Under the pieces are notes generated by a model that did not search any database, was not told where the DNA came from, and saw only the letters and a list, made by a program, of their open reading frames with translations. This document shows positions 26,332 to 34,828 of a stretch of DNA of 64,000 nt, one piece after another. The translations under genes and the position numbers were made by a program. Within the stretch, counting starts at the first letter, position 1, and each line of letters opens with the position of its first letter. The stretch is from Anaerolineales bacterium (GTDB lineage Bacteria; Chloroflexota; Anaerolineae; Anaerolineales; Villigracilaceae), in assembly GCA_030583885.1 (NCBI GenBank), contig CP129480.1, forward strand, positions 1,364,001-1,428,000. The letters are read 5' to 3'.

Positions 26332-27021
26332 TTAGTGTCCCTGGCTTTTCCAGAACTCATCATCACTGGATTTGATCTCGTCGAAGCTGCCGGTTACGAT
26401 GAAGACCGTGCGCTCGCAGATGTTGGTGACGCGGTCGGCGAAGCGCTCGATGTTGTGCGCCACCCACAACAGCCAGTTGGCGCGCTCGATGTTCTTCGGG
26501 TCTTCGATGATGAAGATCATCAACTCGCGATAGATCTGGTTGTAGAGCGCGTCGACCTGGTCGTCTTCGATGGGGATGGTCTTGGCGGTCTCCGCATCTT
26601 CGTTGACGAAGGCGGTCAGCGCGCGGTGGAGCATATCCACGCCGATCTGTGCCATGCGTGGGATGTCGATCAGCGGTTTGAGCAATTTCTCGTCGCCCAT
26701 GCGGATGTTGATGTTGGCGATGCCTTTGGCGTAATCGCCCATGCGCTCCAGTTCGGAGGTGATCTCCATGCACGAGGCGAGCAGGCGCAGGTCCTTTGCC
26801 ATTGGCTGTTGGGTGGCGATCAACACCATGATACGGTCTTCGAGATCAAAGCGTTTCTTGTTGATCTCCTTGTCCCGGGCAATAATGGCTTCGGCGGTTT
26901 GGATGTCGCGTTTTTTCAATGCCTCCACCGAACCGATCAGTGCCTGTTCTACCATTGAACCAAGCACAAGGATCTCATCCTTGATCTGCTGCAGGTCGTT
27001 TTCAAAATTCTTGCGGATCAT
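26332..27021 (-). CDS. phoU: Phosphate uptake regulator PhoU
   Basis: 229 aa, all-helical with two PhoU repeats; metal-binding-type motifs ERMGDYAKGIANI and NIERFADRVTNI are one per repeat. Start ATG 27021 (MIRKNFENDLQQIKDEI) fits the family. PhoU links Pst transport status to the PhoR kinase. It is the last gene of the pst operon; the phoR/phoB pair lies 14 kb away. Confidence 0.95.
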   Translation of the reverse strand: MIRKNFENDLQQIKDEILVLGSMVEQALIGSVEALKKRDIQTAEAIIARDKEINKKRFDLEDRIMVLIATQQPMAKDLRLLASCMEITSELERMGDYAKGIANINIRMGDEKLLKPLIDIPRMAQIGVDMLHRALTAFVNEDAETAKTIPIEDDQVDALYNQIYRELMIFIIEDPKNIERANWLLWVAHNIERFADRVTNICERTVFIVTGSFDEIKSSDDEFWKSQGH

Positions 27022-27058
27022 AATACCTCTTTTCCAATGGCTATGTATGTCGATTGTA

Positions 27059-27481
27059 CTATTTTTTTGAATCCAGCCACAGGCGCAGGCGCTGTTCGAT
27101 CTGGTCGCGCACGACGCGGGTCGATTCGAGGCGGTGCTCGTCGCCAATTTTTGCGGGGTCGTCAAAGGGCCAGTGGTCATGAGTTCCCATGTTCAAAAAC
27201 ACGGCTGGACATTTCTCCTCTGCATCCGAGCAGACCGTGACAACGTGCGCGAAGACGGCTTTGCCGAGATATTCGGTGACGGATTTCGACCACTGACTCG
27301 ATATGTCGATCCCGATCTCGCGCATCGCCTCCTGGACCTCGGGCAGGATACTGCCCTTTGGCTCGGTGCCTGCGCTGAACACGTCGAACTGTTCGCCCGC
27401 CATGGCGCGCAGCAATCCCTCCGCCATCTGACTGCGCGCGGAATTGCCCGTGCACAGGAATAAGACTTTTGGTTTGTTCAT
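27059..27481 (-). CDS. arsC: Thioredoxin-type arsenate reductase (LMW-PTP fold)
   Basis: 140 aa. The P-loop CTGNSARSQMAE contains the nucleophile Cys10; Cys84 and Cys91 (VCSDAEEKC) complete the three-Cys relay of pI258-type ArsC, which separates it from a plain phosphatase. It lies 2 bp after pstB and 37 bp before phoU, so it is an integral pst operon gene. Arsenate enters by phosphate transport, so co-expression makes sense. No arsenite exporter gene is in the window. Confidence 0.88.
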   Translation of the reverse strand: MNKPKVLFLCTGNSARSQMAEGLLRAMAGEQFDVFSAGTEPKGSILPEVQEAMREIGIDISSQWSKSVTEYLGKAVFAHVVTVCSDAEEKCPAVFLNMGTHDHWPFDDPAKIGDEHRLESTRVVRDQIEQRLRLWLDSKK

Positions 27482-27483
27482 GG

Positions 27484-28266
27484 TTATCCGAACCTTCCTG
27501 TCACGTAATCTTCCGTGCGCTTGTCCTTCGGGCGGGTGAAGATGGTCTTGGTCTCGTCGTATTCGATGACCGTGCCGGAACGGGTTTCTTCGTAGAGCAT
27601 CATCATGGCGGTGAAATCGGAGACGCGCGCCGCCTGCTGCATGTTGTGGGTGACGATGATGATGGTGTAGTTCTTCTTCAGTTCCTGCATCAACTCTTCG
27701 ATGCGCAGGGTCGAGATCGGGTCGAGCGCGGAGGCGGGTTCGTCCATCAGGATGATCTCGGGCTGGATGGCGATGGTGCGGGCAATGCACAAGCGCTGCT
27801 GCTGTCCGCCGGAGAGGGCGTAGGCATTTTGCTTGAGTATGTCCTTCACTTCATCCCACAAGGCCGCGCCGCGCAGGGATTGTTCGACCAGTTCGTCCAT
27901 ATTTCCCCTATAGCCGTTGATGCGCGCGCCCCAGGCGATGTTCTCATAGATGGATTTTGGGAAGGGATTCGGTTTTTGGAAGACCATCCCAATGCGGCGG
28001 CGGACTTCCACAGGGTCGATCTGTTTGCTGTACAGGTTCGTGCCGTGCATGAGAATCTCGCCCTCCACGCGGCTGGTTGGCACGAAGTCGTTCATGCGGT
28101 TGAAGGCGCGCAGCAGCGTGGACTTGCCGCATCCCGACGGACCGATGATGGCCGTGATCTTCTGCTTTTCGATCAGCAGGTCCACTTCCTTGACGGCTTC
28201 GAACGGACCGTAATAGATACTCAGTTTTTTGGTTTCGATGGCGTAATCGCCGTTTTCAGGTTGCAT
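27484..28266 (-). CDS. pstB: Phosphate ABC transporter ATP-binding protein
   Basis: 260 aa. Walker [10 protein letters not shown], PstB-type [18 protein letters not shown] region, signature [13 protein letters not shown] and Walker [13 protein letters not shown]. Energises high-affinity phosphate import with PstC/PstA. Tightly packed between pstA and arsC. Confidence 0.97.
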   Translation of the reverse strand: MQPENGDYAIETKKLSIYYGPFEAVKEVDLLIEKQKITAIIGPSGCGKSTLLRAFNRMNDFVPTSRVEGEILMHGTNLYSKQIDPVEVRRRIGMVFQKPNPFPKSIYENIAWGARINGYRGNMDELVEQSLRGAALWDEVKDILKQNAYALSGGQQQRLCIARTIAIQPEIILMDEPASALDPISTLRIEELMQELKKNYTIIIVTHNMQQAARVSDFTAMMMLYEETRSGTVIEYDETKTIFTRPKDKRTEDYVTGRFG

Positions 28267-28275
28267 TTCTTTCTC

Positions 28276-29520
28276 CTAATAACGCCGCTGGAAGCGGTTG
28301 CGTAACAGAATGGCGGTTGCATTGAGGGTCAACAGCAGGACGAGCAGGACGATAATCGCCGCCGCCGCAATGCTGTGAAACTCCCCCTGCGCGCGCGCAG
28401 TCCACTGGTATATCTGGATCGGCATGGCGGTGAACTTGCTGAACGGTCCGCTGGGATCAAGGCTGATGAAGGTGGATGCGCCCACGATGATGAGCGGGGC
28501 GGTCTCGCCTACAGCGCGGGACATCGCCAGGATGCTTCCGGTCAAAATGCCGGGCAGGGCATTCGGCAGGACGTGGCTCCACACCGTTTGCCAGCGCGTT
28601 GCGCCCACGCCGTAGGCCGCTTGACGGATCGAATCCGGCACGGCTTTGATGGCTTCCTGCGCGTTGATGATGACCAATGGCAGGACGAGGATGCCCATCG
28701 TCAGCCCCGCGGACATGAGCGTGCGCCCGTTGGTATCAGTGATGCCGAACATCGCGCCGCTGGTGAACGCCTCCATCGCGCGGACAAAGATCGCCAGACC
28801 CAGCATCCCATACACAATGGATGGCACGCCGGCCAGGTTGTTGATATTGGTCTGGATGGCACTGTTGATAAAGTTCTTGCGGGCGTATTCCTGCAGGTAA
28901 ACTGCCGCGCCGATGCCGACTGGCATGGCAAAGGAGATGGCGATGCCCACCAGCCACATCGAGCCAAGCATGGCGGTGCGCACGCCGGCAAATTCCGCGC
29001 GGCTGGACATGGGCGTCGTCAGGAACTGCGGCGACAGCCACGAACGGAATTCGAGCCGCGCTTCGGGAAAGTTCTCCGCCACGTCCGCTTCGACCTCGGC
29101 TTTACGGAAAAGCGAGTCGGACAGGGAATAGGTCTCCAGTGTCTTGATCTGGACGAGGCGTTCGATGACAAGGTTGTATAGCTCGGCCTCGTTGCGGGTT
29201 TCCATCGCCTTTTCTTCGTTGAGTTTGTTGTACGCGCCGCGCGAGAGGTTCTCCTGCAAAATCAGGAGCAGTTCCTCTTTTTCCAGGTCGTCGAGCGGTT
29301 TTTCGCTGATCAGGGTCGGGTCTTTTTTGAACTCATACGCCACATACCCGAATGCGCCGTCCACGACGTCATAGATCAGGGCGGACAGGCTGAAGATGGC
29401 GATGATCAACGAGAGCAGAAAGATGAATTGCCAGACCCATGCCGTACGATAGCGTCCGGCAACCAACCTGTTCAATTGTTTTTCATCGGGATAGGAATAT
29501 TTTGTCATGGGGTTACTCAT
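28276..29520 (-). CDS. pstA: Phosphate ABC transporter permease PstA with large external insertion
   Basis: 414 aa, against about 280-300 for typical PstA. Helix 1 spans about residues 28-55. A charged, mostly helical segment of about 110 residues (about 60-170, rich in Glu/Leu) separates it from helices 2-6. The permease core has the EAA-like loop [28 protein letters not shown]. The start overlaps the pstC stop by 8 bp. The insert would be outside the membrane, perhaps contacting PstS. Confidence 0.93.
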   Translation of the reverse strand: MSNPMTKYSYPDEKQLNRLVAGRYRTAWVWQFIFLLSLIIAIFSLSALIYDVVDGAFGYVAYEFKKDPTLISEKPLDDLEKEELLLILQENLSRGAYNKLNEEKAMETRNEAELYNLVIERLVQIKTLETYSLSDSLFRKAEVEADVAENFPEARLEFRSWLSPQFLTTPMSSRAEFAGVRTAMLGSMWLVGIAISFAMPVGIGAAVYLQEYARKNFINSAIQTNINNLAGVPSIVYGMLGLAIFVRAMEAFTSGAMFGITDTNGRTLMSAGLTMGILVLPLVIINAQEAIKAVPDSIRQAAYGVGATRWQTVWSHVLPNALPGILTGSILAMSRAVGETAPLIIVGASTFISLDPSGPFSKFTAMPIQIYQWTARAQGEFHSIAAAAIIVLLVLLLTLNATAILLRNRFQRRY

Positions 29521-30469
29521 ATTGCTCGCGAAATCTTGACACGATCCACTGGCTGATCAGGTTGAGCACCAGCGTCACCAGGAAGAGCATCAACGCGATG
29601 GCGAACAGGCTGTTGTAGTCGATGGTGTTGTACGAAAGGTCGCCGCCGCTGATGCGGGCGATGTGGGCGGTCATTGTCTCGGCGGCTTCGAGCGGATTGA
29701 AGGTGAATTTGGAGGTCGCGCCTGATGCGACCGCCACGATCATGGTCTCCCCGACGGCGCGGGAAATGCCGACGATGACTGCCGCGCCGATTCCGGAAAG
29801 CGCCGCGGGAACGATTACCTGGGTGCTGGCTTCGAACGGTGTCGCGCCCATGGCATAGGCTCCTTCACGCAGTGAGCTTGGCACCGCGCTCAGGGCGTCC
29901 TCGCTCATCGAGGCGATCAGGGGCAGGACCATAATTCCCATCACCAGACCCGCCGAGAGCATGTTATACACGCCGAGTTTTTCCGGTCCGATCAGGTCTC
30001 GTAAAATGGGAGAGACAAAAAGCAGGGCAAAGTACCCGTATACCACGGTGGGAACGCCCGCCAGAATTTCCAAAACAGGTTTTAGGATCGAGCGGGCGCG
30101 CGGGCTGGCGTACTCACTCAAGTAGATCGCCGCGCTCAAGCCGAGCGGAAGCGCAACCAGGATAGCAATCGCGCTTGTGGTCAACGTAGCACTGACCAGC
30201 GCCCAGATGCCGAACTGACCGATCTGGGGCTGCCATTGGGTGGTCAGAAAGAATTCCCTGAACCCGACTTGCGGGTCGTTGAAGAACAAAAGCGCCTGGT
30301 CGCCCAGGACGATTACGATGCTGATCGTGATAAAGATGGTCAAAAAACCCACCACAAACAGGGATATTTCGATCGCGCCTTCGCCGAGACGCAGTTTACG
30401 CTTCAAGTCGGACGGTCGAAAGGTATCCGGCGGCGGGGAGGCGGGATTCAGGTTGGTTTCTTCGGTCAT
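29513..30469 (-). CDS. pstC: Phosphate ABC transporter permease PstC
   Basis: 318 aa with six helices. The loop [25 protein letters not shown] is the permease-ATPase contact motif. ATG 30469 (MTEETN) is chosen because the upstream frame is not conserved. First of the three transporter core genes after the pstS attenuator. Confidence 0.95.
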   Translation of the reverse strand: MTEETNLNPASPPPDTFRPSDLKRKLRLGEGAIEISLFVVGFLTIFITISIVIVLGDQALLFFNDPQVGFREFFLTTQWQPQIGQFGIWALVSATLTTSAIAILVALPLGLSAAIYLSEYASPRARSILKPVLEILAGVPTVVYGYFALLFVSPILRDLIGPEKLGVYNMLSAGLVMGIMVLPLIASMSEDALSAVPSSLREGAYAMGATPFEASTQVIVPAALSGIGAAVIVGISRAVGETMIVAVASGATSKFTFNPLEAAETMTAHIARISGGDLSYNTIDYNSLFAIALMLFLVTLVLNLISQWIVSRFREQYE

Positions 30470-30584
30470 TATCTTCTCCGGGATTGTGTAGTCGGCGCTC
30501 TCCCATCGGCACGGCTCAAGGGAGTCTTTCGCCGATAGACACATTAGAGAACGTGTCCTACGCTTAACATTCAATCCGTTTCAG

Positions 30585-30627
30585 AAAAAAACGAATGTAG
30601 GCTGGCTCCGCCATGGCGGAGCCAGCC
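30585..30627 (-). terminator. Hairpin with T tract between pstS and pstC
   Basis: GGCTGGCTCCGCC (30600-30612) and GGCGGAGCCAGCC (30615-30627), with a T run at 30591-30585 in the minus-strand direction. A partial terminator here would let PstS be made in excess over the membrane parts. Confidence 0.75.
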
Positions 30628-30651
30628 CTCTCTGTGTTGATTATTTGCAAA

Positions 30652-31692
30652 CTAACGTACAGCGGCGAGCCAGGCGCCCCAAGCGGAGTAGAGTTCCTTG
30701 GCGGGAGCGGGGAAGTAGCCGACATCGACAATATTATCATCCAACTGGCTGAGGTAGAAGCCGATGAAGGCAGCCACCTGCGGCTTGTCCTGCATGATCT
30801 GGGCGGTGGAGTAGATGAAGAGCGGGCGGGCGAGCGGGTAGGTGCCGTTGTCCACGTTCGCCTGGGAAGGCTCGACATCATTGACGTTGAGAGCGTTGAG
30901 CTTGTCGGTATTTTCGACAAAATAGGCATAGCCGAAGTAGCTGATGGCGAACGGGTCGCCGGCGACGCCCTGGACGAGGACGTTGTCGTCTTCGGAGAGT
31001 TGGATGCCTTCGAGACCGAGGAGTTTGGCTCCGCCCTCATCGCCGTAGACAGATTCCATGACTTCTTCGACGAAGTAGTCGAAGGTGCCGGAGTCGGAGC
31101 CGGGGCTGTAGACGGCGATCTTGCCATCGGGGTAGGCGGGGTTGAGCTGGTTCCAGTTGGAGATTTCGCCGGAGAACACCTTGGCGAGGTCTTCGATGGA
31201 GATGGAGGTCAGGAAGTCGTTCTGGGTGGAGACGACGACAGCCAGGGCATCGGTGCCGACGCGGAACTCAAGCGGTTCACGACCGATGGCGCGGCAGTCT
31301 TCGACTTCGCTGTCTTTGATGGCGCGGGAGGCGTTGGAAATATCGCTTTCACCGGCTTTGCAGAAGCGTTCGTAGCCTGCGCCGGAGCCGATGGAGTCGA
31401 CGGTGATGTTTCCGGTGTAGCCTTCCTGCTGGAAGAGTTCCGCCATGCGCTCGGAGACGGGGAACACGGTCGAGGAACCCGCCGTGATGATGTCGCCGGT
31501 TACTTCATCAGGGTCGGGGATGAGGGGCAGGACGATAGCCTGAAGTTCCTCCATCGGGGCCTCGGTGGCGACAGCGCTGGGGGCTTCCGTTTCAGCGGGT
31601 GCCGCAGTTTCCGCCGCAGGCGCACCGCAGGCGGCGAGCACGAGGCTCATTGCCACCAGAACAAAAACGAACAAACGAACTGTTTTAGACAT
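30652..31692 (-). CDS. pstS: Phosphate-binding lipoprotein PstS
   Basis: 346 aa. Lipoprotein signal ends VLAACG; a Thr/Pro/Glu linker follows. Phosphate-site motifs are AGSSTVFPVSERM, IGSGAGYERFC, SNASRAIK and GSDSGTFDYF. Close to the SphX/PstS type of cyanobacteria and Chloroflexi. A Pho-box-like array lies at 31755-31782, and AAGGAG precedes the start. Confidence 0.95.
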   Translation of the reverse strand: MSKTVRLFVFVLVAMSLVLAACGAPAAETAAPAETEAPSAVATEAPMEELQAIVLPLIPDPDEVTGDIITAGSSTVFPVSERMAELFQQEGYTGNITVDSIGSGAGYERFCKAGESDISNASRAIKDSEVEDCRAIGREPLEFRVGTDALAVVVSTQNDFLTSISIEDLAKVFSGEISNWNQLNPAYPDGKIAVYSPGSDSGTFDYFVEEVMESVYGDEGGAKLLGLEGIQLSEDDNVLVQGVAGDPFAISYFGYAYFVENTDKLNALNVNDVEPSQANVDNGTYPLARPLFIYSTAQIMQDKPQVAAFIGFYLSQLDDNIVDVGYFPAPAKELYSAWGAWLAAVR

Positions 31693-31754
31693 TTCTCTAT
31701 TTCTCCTTATGATATGGTTACTTTGGTGATCTTATCAGCGTGCTTTTAAGGCTA

Positions 31755-31782
31755 ATTGAAGGATGGGTTAACGTCTTGTTAA
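31755..31782 (-). promoter_or_regulatory. Pho-box-like operator of pstS
   Basis: On the minus strand the hexamers TTAACA (31782-31777), TTAACC (31771-31766) and TTCAAT (31760-31755) occur at an exact 11-bp period. The array lies about 63 bp before the pstS start. Confidence 0.75.
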
Positions 31783-31798
31783 GGGTTTGACGGCGGGA

Positions 31799-31885
31799 GT
31801 GTGTCGCACCACACGGATCAGATTAATCCGCTTGATGGGAATCTTCCGCTTACCAGAGAGTCCTGCCAAATCAGGTGCGACACAC
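31799..31885. repeat. 87-bp MITE-like inverted repeat
   Basis: 12-bp perfect arms GTGTGTCGCACC (31799-31810) and GGTGCGACACAC (31874-31885) surround 63 bp without coding signs. It sits between the divergent pstS and manA promoters. Confidence 0.65.
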
Positions 31886-31907
31886 CCTCTCCGGGTACAA
31901 TACCTAA

Positions 31908-32849
31908 ATGGATAATACACCCTTCGCCCTTGCCCCTGAATATCGTGACTATGTGTGGGGTGGATCGCGACTCCGTCCCGGAATTGTCCCAACCGCCGAG
32001 GCCTGGATCGTCTACGCAGGCAACCGCGTCACTTCCGGACCCTATGCTGGTCGGACTCTCTCAGATCTTTCCTCTGAATTCGGCATGGACCTGCTCGGCT
32101 CCCGCGCGGCTGCACAGACAGGGAAACGCTTTCCCGTTCTGATTAAAATTCTCGATTGCGCCCAGTGGCTTTCGTTACAAGTGCACCCGAATGATGAGCA
32201 GGCGGGGAAAATGGAAGGGGATGGTTTCTTCGGCAAGACCGAAGCCTGGCACGTGCTGGAAGTGGAACCCAATGCGAAGCTGATCGCAGGCATCAAGCCC
32301 AACGTCACCTCGCAGGAATTGGCGGATTCCATTAAGGATGGAACCGTTGTTGAAACTGTTAACTATGTTGAAGTGAAGGCGGGGGATACCCTGTTTATGA
32401 GTCCCGGCACGATCCATGCATTGGGGCCGGGATTGCTCATCTATGAAATCCAGCAGACCTCGGATATTACCTATCGCGTCTATGATTGGGGGCGGCCCGA
32501 AACCGAAACCCGCACATTGCATATCGACAAGGCGCTGGCCGTCTCAGACCCCGGGGCGGCATCGTCGGTTTTGGCGTTGCCGCAGGTGGACGATGGGGGG
32601 GTAAAGACCCTGACTCAATGCGAGTATTTCAAGCTGGAAACGGTATTCCTTGAAAGGAATACCGTTGTAATGGATACGAGGGATGAGTCCTTTCACGCCT
32701 TGACGGTGATCGAGGGACAGGTCCAGGTGTCAGCGCAGGCAAAGGTGTTTGTCTTAAATAAATTTGATACGCTCTTGATTCCCGCTTGTTGCGGAGCGTA
32801 TCAAATCAGTCCAATGAAAAAGTCGCGCGTATTGAAGGCGGGCATCTAA
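31908..32849 (+). CDS. manA: Mannose-6-phosphate isomerase, class I
   Basis: 313 aa. Interconverts mannose-6-P and fructose-6-P. Zinc ligand motifs QVHPNDEQA (Gln-x-His), a Glu in KTEAWHVLE and His in SPGTIHALG are present; YVWGGSRL near the N terminus is also typical. A TACAAT -10-like element lies 6 bp before the ATG, so the mRNA may lack a leader. The 3' end overlaps surE on the other strand by 4 bp. Confidence 0.9.
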   Translation: MDNTPFALAPEYRDYVWGGSRLRPGIVPTAEAWIVYAGNRVTSGPYAGRTLSDLSSEFGMDLLGSRAAAQTGKRFPVLIKILDCAQWLSLQVHPNDEQAGKMEGDGFFGKTEAWHVLEVEPNAKLIAGIKPNVTSQELADSIKDGTVVETVNYVEVKAGDTLFMSPGTIHALGPGLLIYEIQQTSDITYRVYDWGRPETETRTLHIDKALAVSDPGAASSVLALPQVDDGGVKTLTQCEYFKLETVFLERNTVVMDTRDESFHALTVIEGQVQVSAQAKVFVLNKFDTLLIPACCGAYQISPMKKSRVLKAGI

Positions 32850-33631
32850 TGAGTTTCTTCCTGCCATTCCCAGGTGCTGACATCGGAGAGGGCGCGATAG
32901 GCGGTCAGGTCCAGCTGGAGAGGCGTGACGGAGATGTAACCTTCGGATAACACGCCGACGTCGGTGCCGGGTTCGGGAACGCCTGTGGGTGCATCGCCGC
33001 CGATCCAGTAATAGGGACGGTTGCGCGGGTCGAGGCGTTCGTCGAGGCGGCTGTGATAGACGCGCAGTCCCTGGCGGGTGACGCGAAAGCCTTTGATCTC
33101 GTCCTGTTTCAGGAAGGGGATGTTGACATTCAGCAGGGTTTCGGGGGGCAGGCCGTGCGCCAGCACGTTTTTGACGGCAATGCCAGCCGCATGAGCGGAA
33201 GGGGCGAAATCGATCTGTCCCATGTGGTTTTCCGGCGTTTCCAGCGAGACTGCCACACCGGGCACCCCGGCTATGACAGCCTCCATGGCGGCGGTGACAG
33301 TTCCGGAATAGGTCACGTCGTGACCCAGGTTCGCGCCATAATTGATCCCGGAAACCACCAGGTCGAATTTCTCCTTGAAATAACCGAGCAGGGCAAGGGA
33401 TACACAATCGGAGGGCGCCCCGTCGCTGGCAAAGGCTTGTGTGCCGTCCTCGAGGCGGAATTCACGCACCCGCAGGGCGCGGTCCAGGGTTTTGACGTGT
33501 CCCCCGCCGGACCAGTTCCTATCCGGCGCGAGGATGGTGACGCTGCCAAGTTTTCGCATTTCCTGCACAAGGGCAAGCAGACCCGCTGAAAGCACACCGT
33601 CGTCGTTGGTGACCAATATTTGTTTTGTCAT
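32846..33631 (-). CDS. surE: 5'/3'-nucleotidase SurE
   Basis: 261 aa. Metal-dependent nucleoside monophosphate phosphatase. Metal ligands are in VTNDDG and the later SGINYGANLG; GTVTAAMEA is also diagnostic. The protein is complete. It converges with manA. Confidence 0.95.
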   Translation of the reverse strand: MTKQILVTNDDGVLSAGLLALVQEMRKLGSVTILAPDRNWSGGGHVKTLDRALRVREFRLEDGTQAFASDGAPSDCVSLALLGYFKEKFDLVVSGINYGANLGHDVTYSGTVTAAMEAVIAGVPGVAVSLETPENHMGQIDFAPSAHAAGIAVKNVLAHGLPPETLLNVNIPFLKQDEIKGFRVTRQGLRVYHSRLDERLDPRNRPYYWIGGDAPTGVPEPGTDVGVLSEGYISVTPLQLDLTAYRALSDVSTWEWQEETH

Positions 33632-33690
33632 TTTTAAGGCAGCTCCTCGGACTGCATTTCCCCAATTCTAAACCATCCAGGCTTTCGGTT

Positions 33691-33770
33691 GTCATGCGTG
33701 AGCCGAACGAAGAATCCCTTATTTCAGGTGGAAACCCTTTGCTTATTCCTTTGCCCGGCCAAGGATGACA
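33691..33770. repeat. Dispersed repeat with GTCAT/ATGAC ends
   Basis: GTCATGCGTGAGCCGAACGA ... AAGGATGAC has the layout of the common GTCAT...GCGAAGAATC... repeats of bacterial genomes. The gap 33632-33780 contains nothing else. Confidence 0.5.
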
Positions 33771-33780
33771 TAAAAAGGTA

Positions 33781-34473
33781 TTATACCCGCGCGAAGGTCC
33801 GTTCCAGGTAACGAAGTCCCCAATTGCCGATCACGTGCAGAGCGCTCCATTCGTTCAGCTTGTGGACGCGGGTCGTGCGTTCGCGCAAGGCCTTTAGAAA
33901 ATTCATTGCGGTGTTGCCTTCGAATTCGGTTACGCCAAAACCGATGGTATCAATCACATGCGCATCGCTGCTTCCGGTTTGCGCAATGTTCAGTCCGTTG
34001 GCGAAGATGCGCGCATAATGGTTGCTCAACCGGTCAATGGCAGTGCCGTTATAGGTCTCGATTCCGATCAATGTCTCAGCCGCCTGTGGGTTGCGCAAGG
34101 CCTTCAAAATGGAGAGTGCGCTCAGGCTTTTCATGCCCATGCCGCCTGCCATCGGGTGCGGAGCGATGCATATACCGCCAAGTTCGCGCACTTTCAGAAT
34201 CGTATCGATCACAGGAAGCCCCGCCGCCACCTTGTCGGTAATGAACAATGCCAGCAGGTCGCCGTCGGCGGTGGTGATCTCGATGCCGGGAATCACTTCG
34301 ATCCCGTAGCGTGAGGCGAGTTGAACCGCCTCCAATGCGCCGCGCATCTCGTCGTGGTCGGTGATGGCGATCACGTTCAAACCGATCTCGCGCGCACGGC
34401 GCAATACGGCGTTCACGGTTGCCGTGCCGTCGTAGCTGTAGGTTGTGTGTACATGCAAGTCAGCAAGTCCCAT
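33781..34473 (-). CDS. PHP-domain metal-dependent phosphoesterase
   Basis: 230 aa. PHP metal motifs: DLHVHTTYSYDG near the N terminus, ITDHDEMRG, IPGIEITT and TGSSDAHVI. Related stand-alone proteins (YciV/RNase AM, TrpH-like) cleave small phosphodiesters or nucleotides. ATG 34473 has GGAG 7 nt upstream. A four-hexamer Pho box at 34551-34589 suggests phosphate-starvation control and thus phosphate scavenging; the substrate is not determined. Confidence 0.87.
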   Translation of the reverse strand: MGLADLHVHTTYSYDGTATVNAVLRRAREIGLNVIAITDHDEMRGALEAVQLASRYGIEVIPGIEITTADGDLLALFITDKVAAGLPVIDTILKVRELGGICIAPHPMAGGMGMKSLSALSILKALRNPQAAETLIGIETYNGTAIDRLSNHYARIFANGLNIAQTGSSDAHVIDTIGFGVTEFEGNTAMNFLKALRERTTRVHKLNEWSALHVIGNWGLRYLERTFARV

Positions 34474-34550
34474 TCGTTTCTCCGAAGCATATCCTCTGAC
34501 GGATATATACGCAAAATTGTCCTTCTTCGTTTTGCAGTGTACCAGACGGT

Positions 34551-34589
34551 TGTTAATGACGTATAAACTGATTGTGACCGTCTTGTTAA
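34551..34589 (-). promoter_or_regulatory. Pho-box-like operator of the PHP-domain gene
   Basis: Minus-strand hexamers TTAACA, GTCACA, TTTATA and TTAACA (from 34589, 34578, 34567 and 34556 downward) at an exact 11-bp period. A TACACT -10-like element lies 9 bp further on (34541-34536), a normal distance for an activator-dependent promoter. Confidence 0.75.
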
Positions 34590-34594
34590 AGATT

Positions 34595-34620
34595 TCCACC
34601 CGCCTGAAGGGGCGGGTGGA
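34595..34620. terminator. Hairpin after the 35-aa ORF
   Basis: TCCACCCGCC (34595-34604) and GGCGGGTGGA (34611-34620). The minus strand continues with AAATCTTTAAC, a weak T tract, so termination is possible but not strong. Confidence 0.5.
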
Positions 34621-34645
34621 GAAAAAAGGAGGAGAAGAATAAAAA

Positions 34646-34753
34646 CTACGCGCGGTTTTGCTTGTGCAGGAACTCGCGGCGCTTGCGAGATGCGTCTATG
34701 CTGAAGACGGTCACCAGACTGACAAAAAGGGCTGACGCGATAATCGTTTCCAT
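34646..34753 (-). CDS. 35-aa putative membrane peptide under a Pho-box-like array
   Basis: The minus strand encodes METIIASALFVSLVTVFSID followed by ASRKRREFLHKQNRA. That is one hydrophobic helix (about residues 3-19) and a strongly basic tail, the classic layout of a small inner-membrane peptide. No family is recognised. Upstream (34786-34813) lies an 11-bp-periodic hexamer array and a hairpin follows the stop. The ribosome site is not ideal (GGGGG at 3 nt or AAGGA at 14 nt). Confidence 0.5.
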   Translation of the reverse strand: METIIASALFVSLVTVFSIDASRKRREFLHKQNRA

Positions 34754-34785
34754 ACCCCCATGATACATCCTTTCTTTTATGGCGC

Positions 34786-34813
34786 ACTTAAGAGACAGTT
34801 AACATCTGGTAAA
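34786..34813 (-). promoter_or_regulatory. Pho-box-like array upstream of the 35-aa ORF
   Basis: Minus strand: TTTACC (34813-34808), TTAACT (34802-34797), TTAAGT (34791-34786), all 11 bp apart. The array also reads on the plus strand (TTAAGA, TTAACA, TAAACA), but no plus-strand gene follows. Confidence 0.6.
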
Positions 34814-34828
34814 CAAATCCGCAAGGTG

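Noticed and set aside
27059..27790. 243-aa minus-strand frame spanning arsC and the 3' part of pstB
   Set aside because: The part upstream of ATG 27481 is pstB read out of frame; the real protein is the 140-aa ArsC.
34786..34815. Plus-strand promoter from the array at 34786-34813
   Set aside because: The hexamers also read on the plus strand, but no plus-strand gene follows; downstream is the 3' end of a minus-strand gene.
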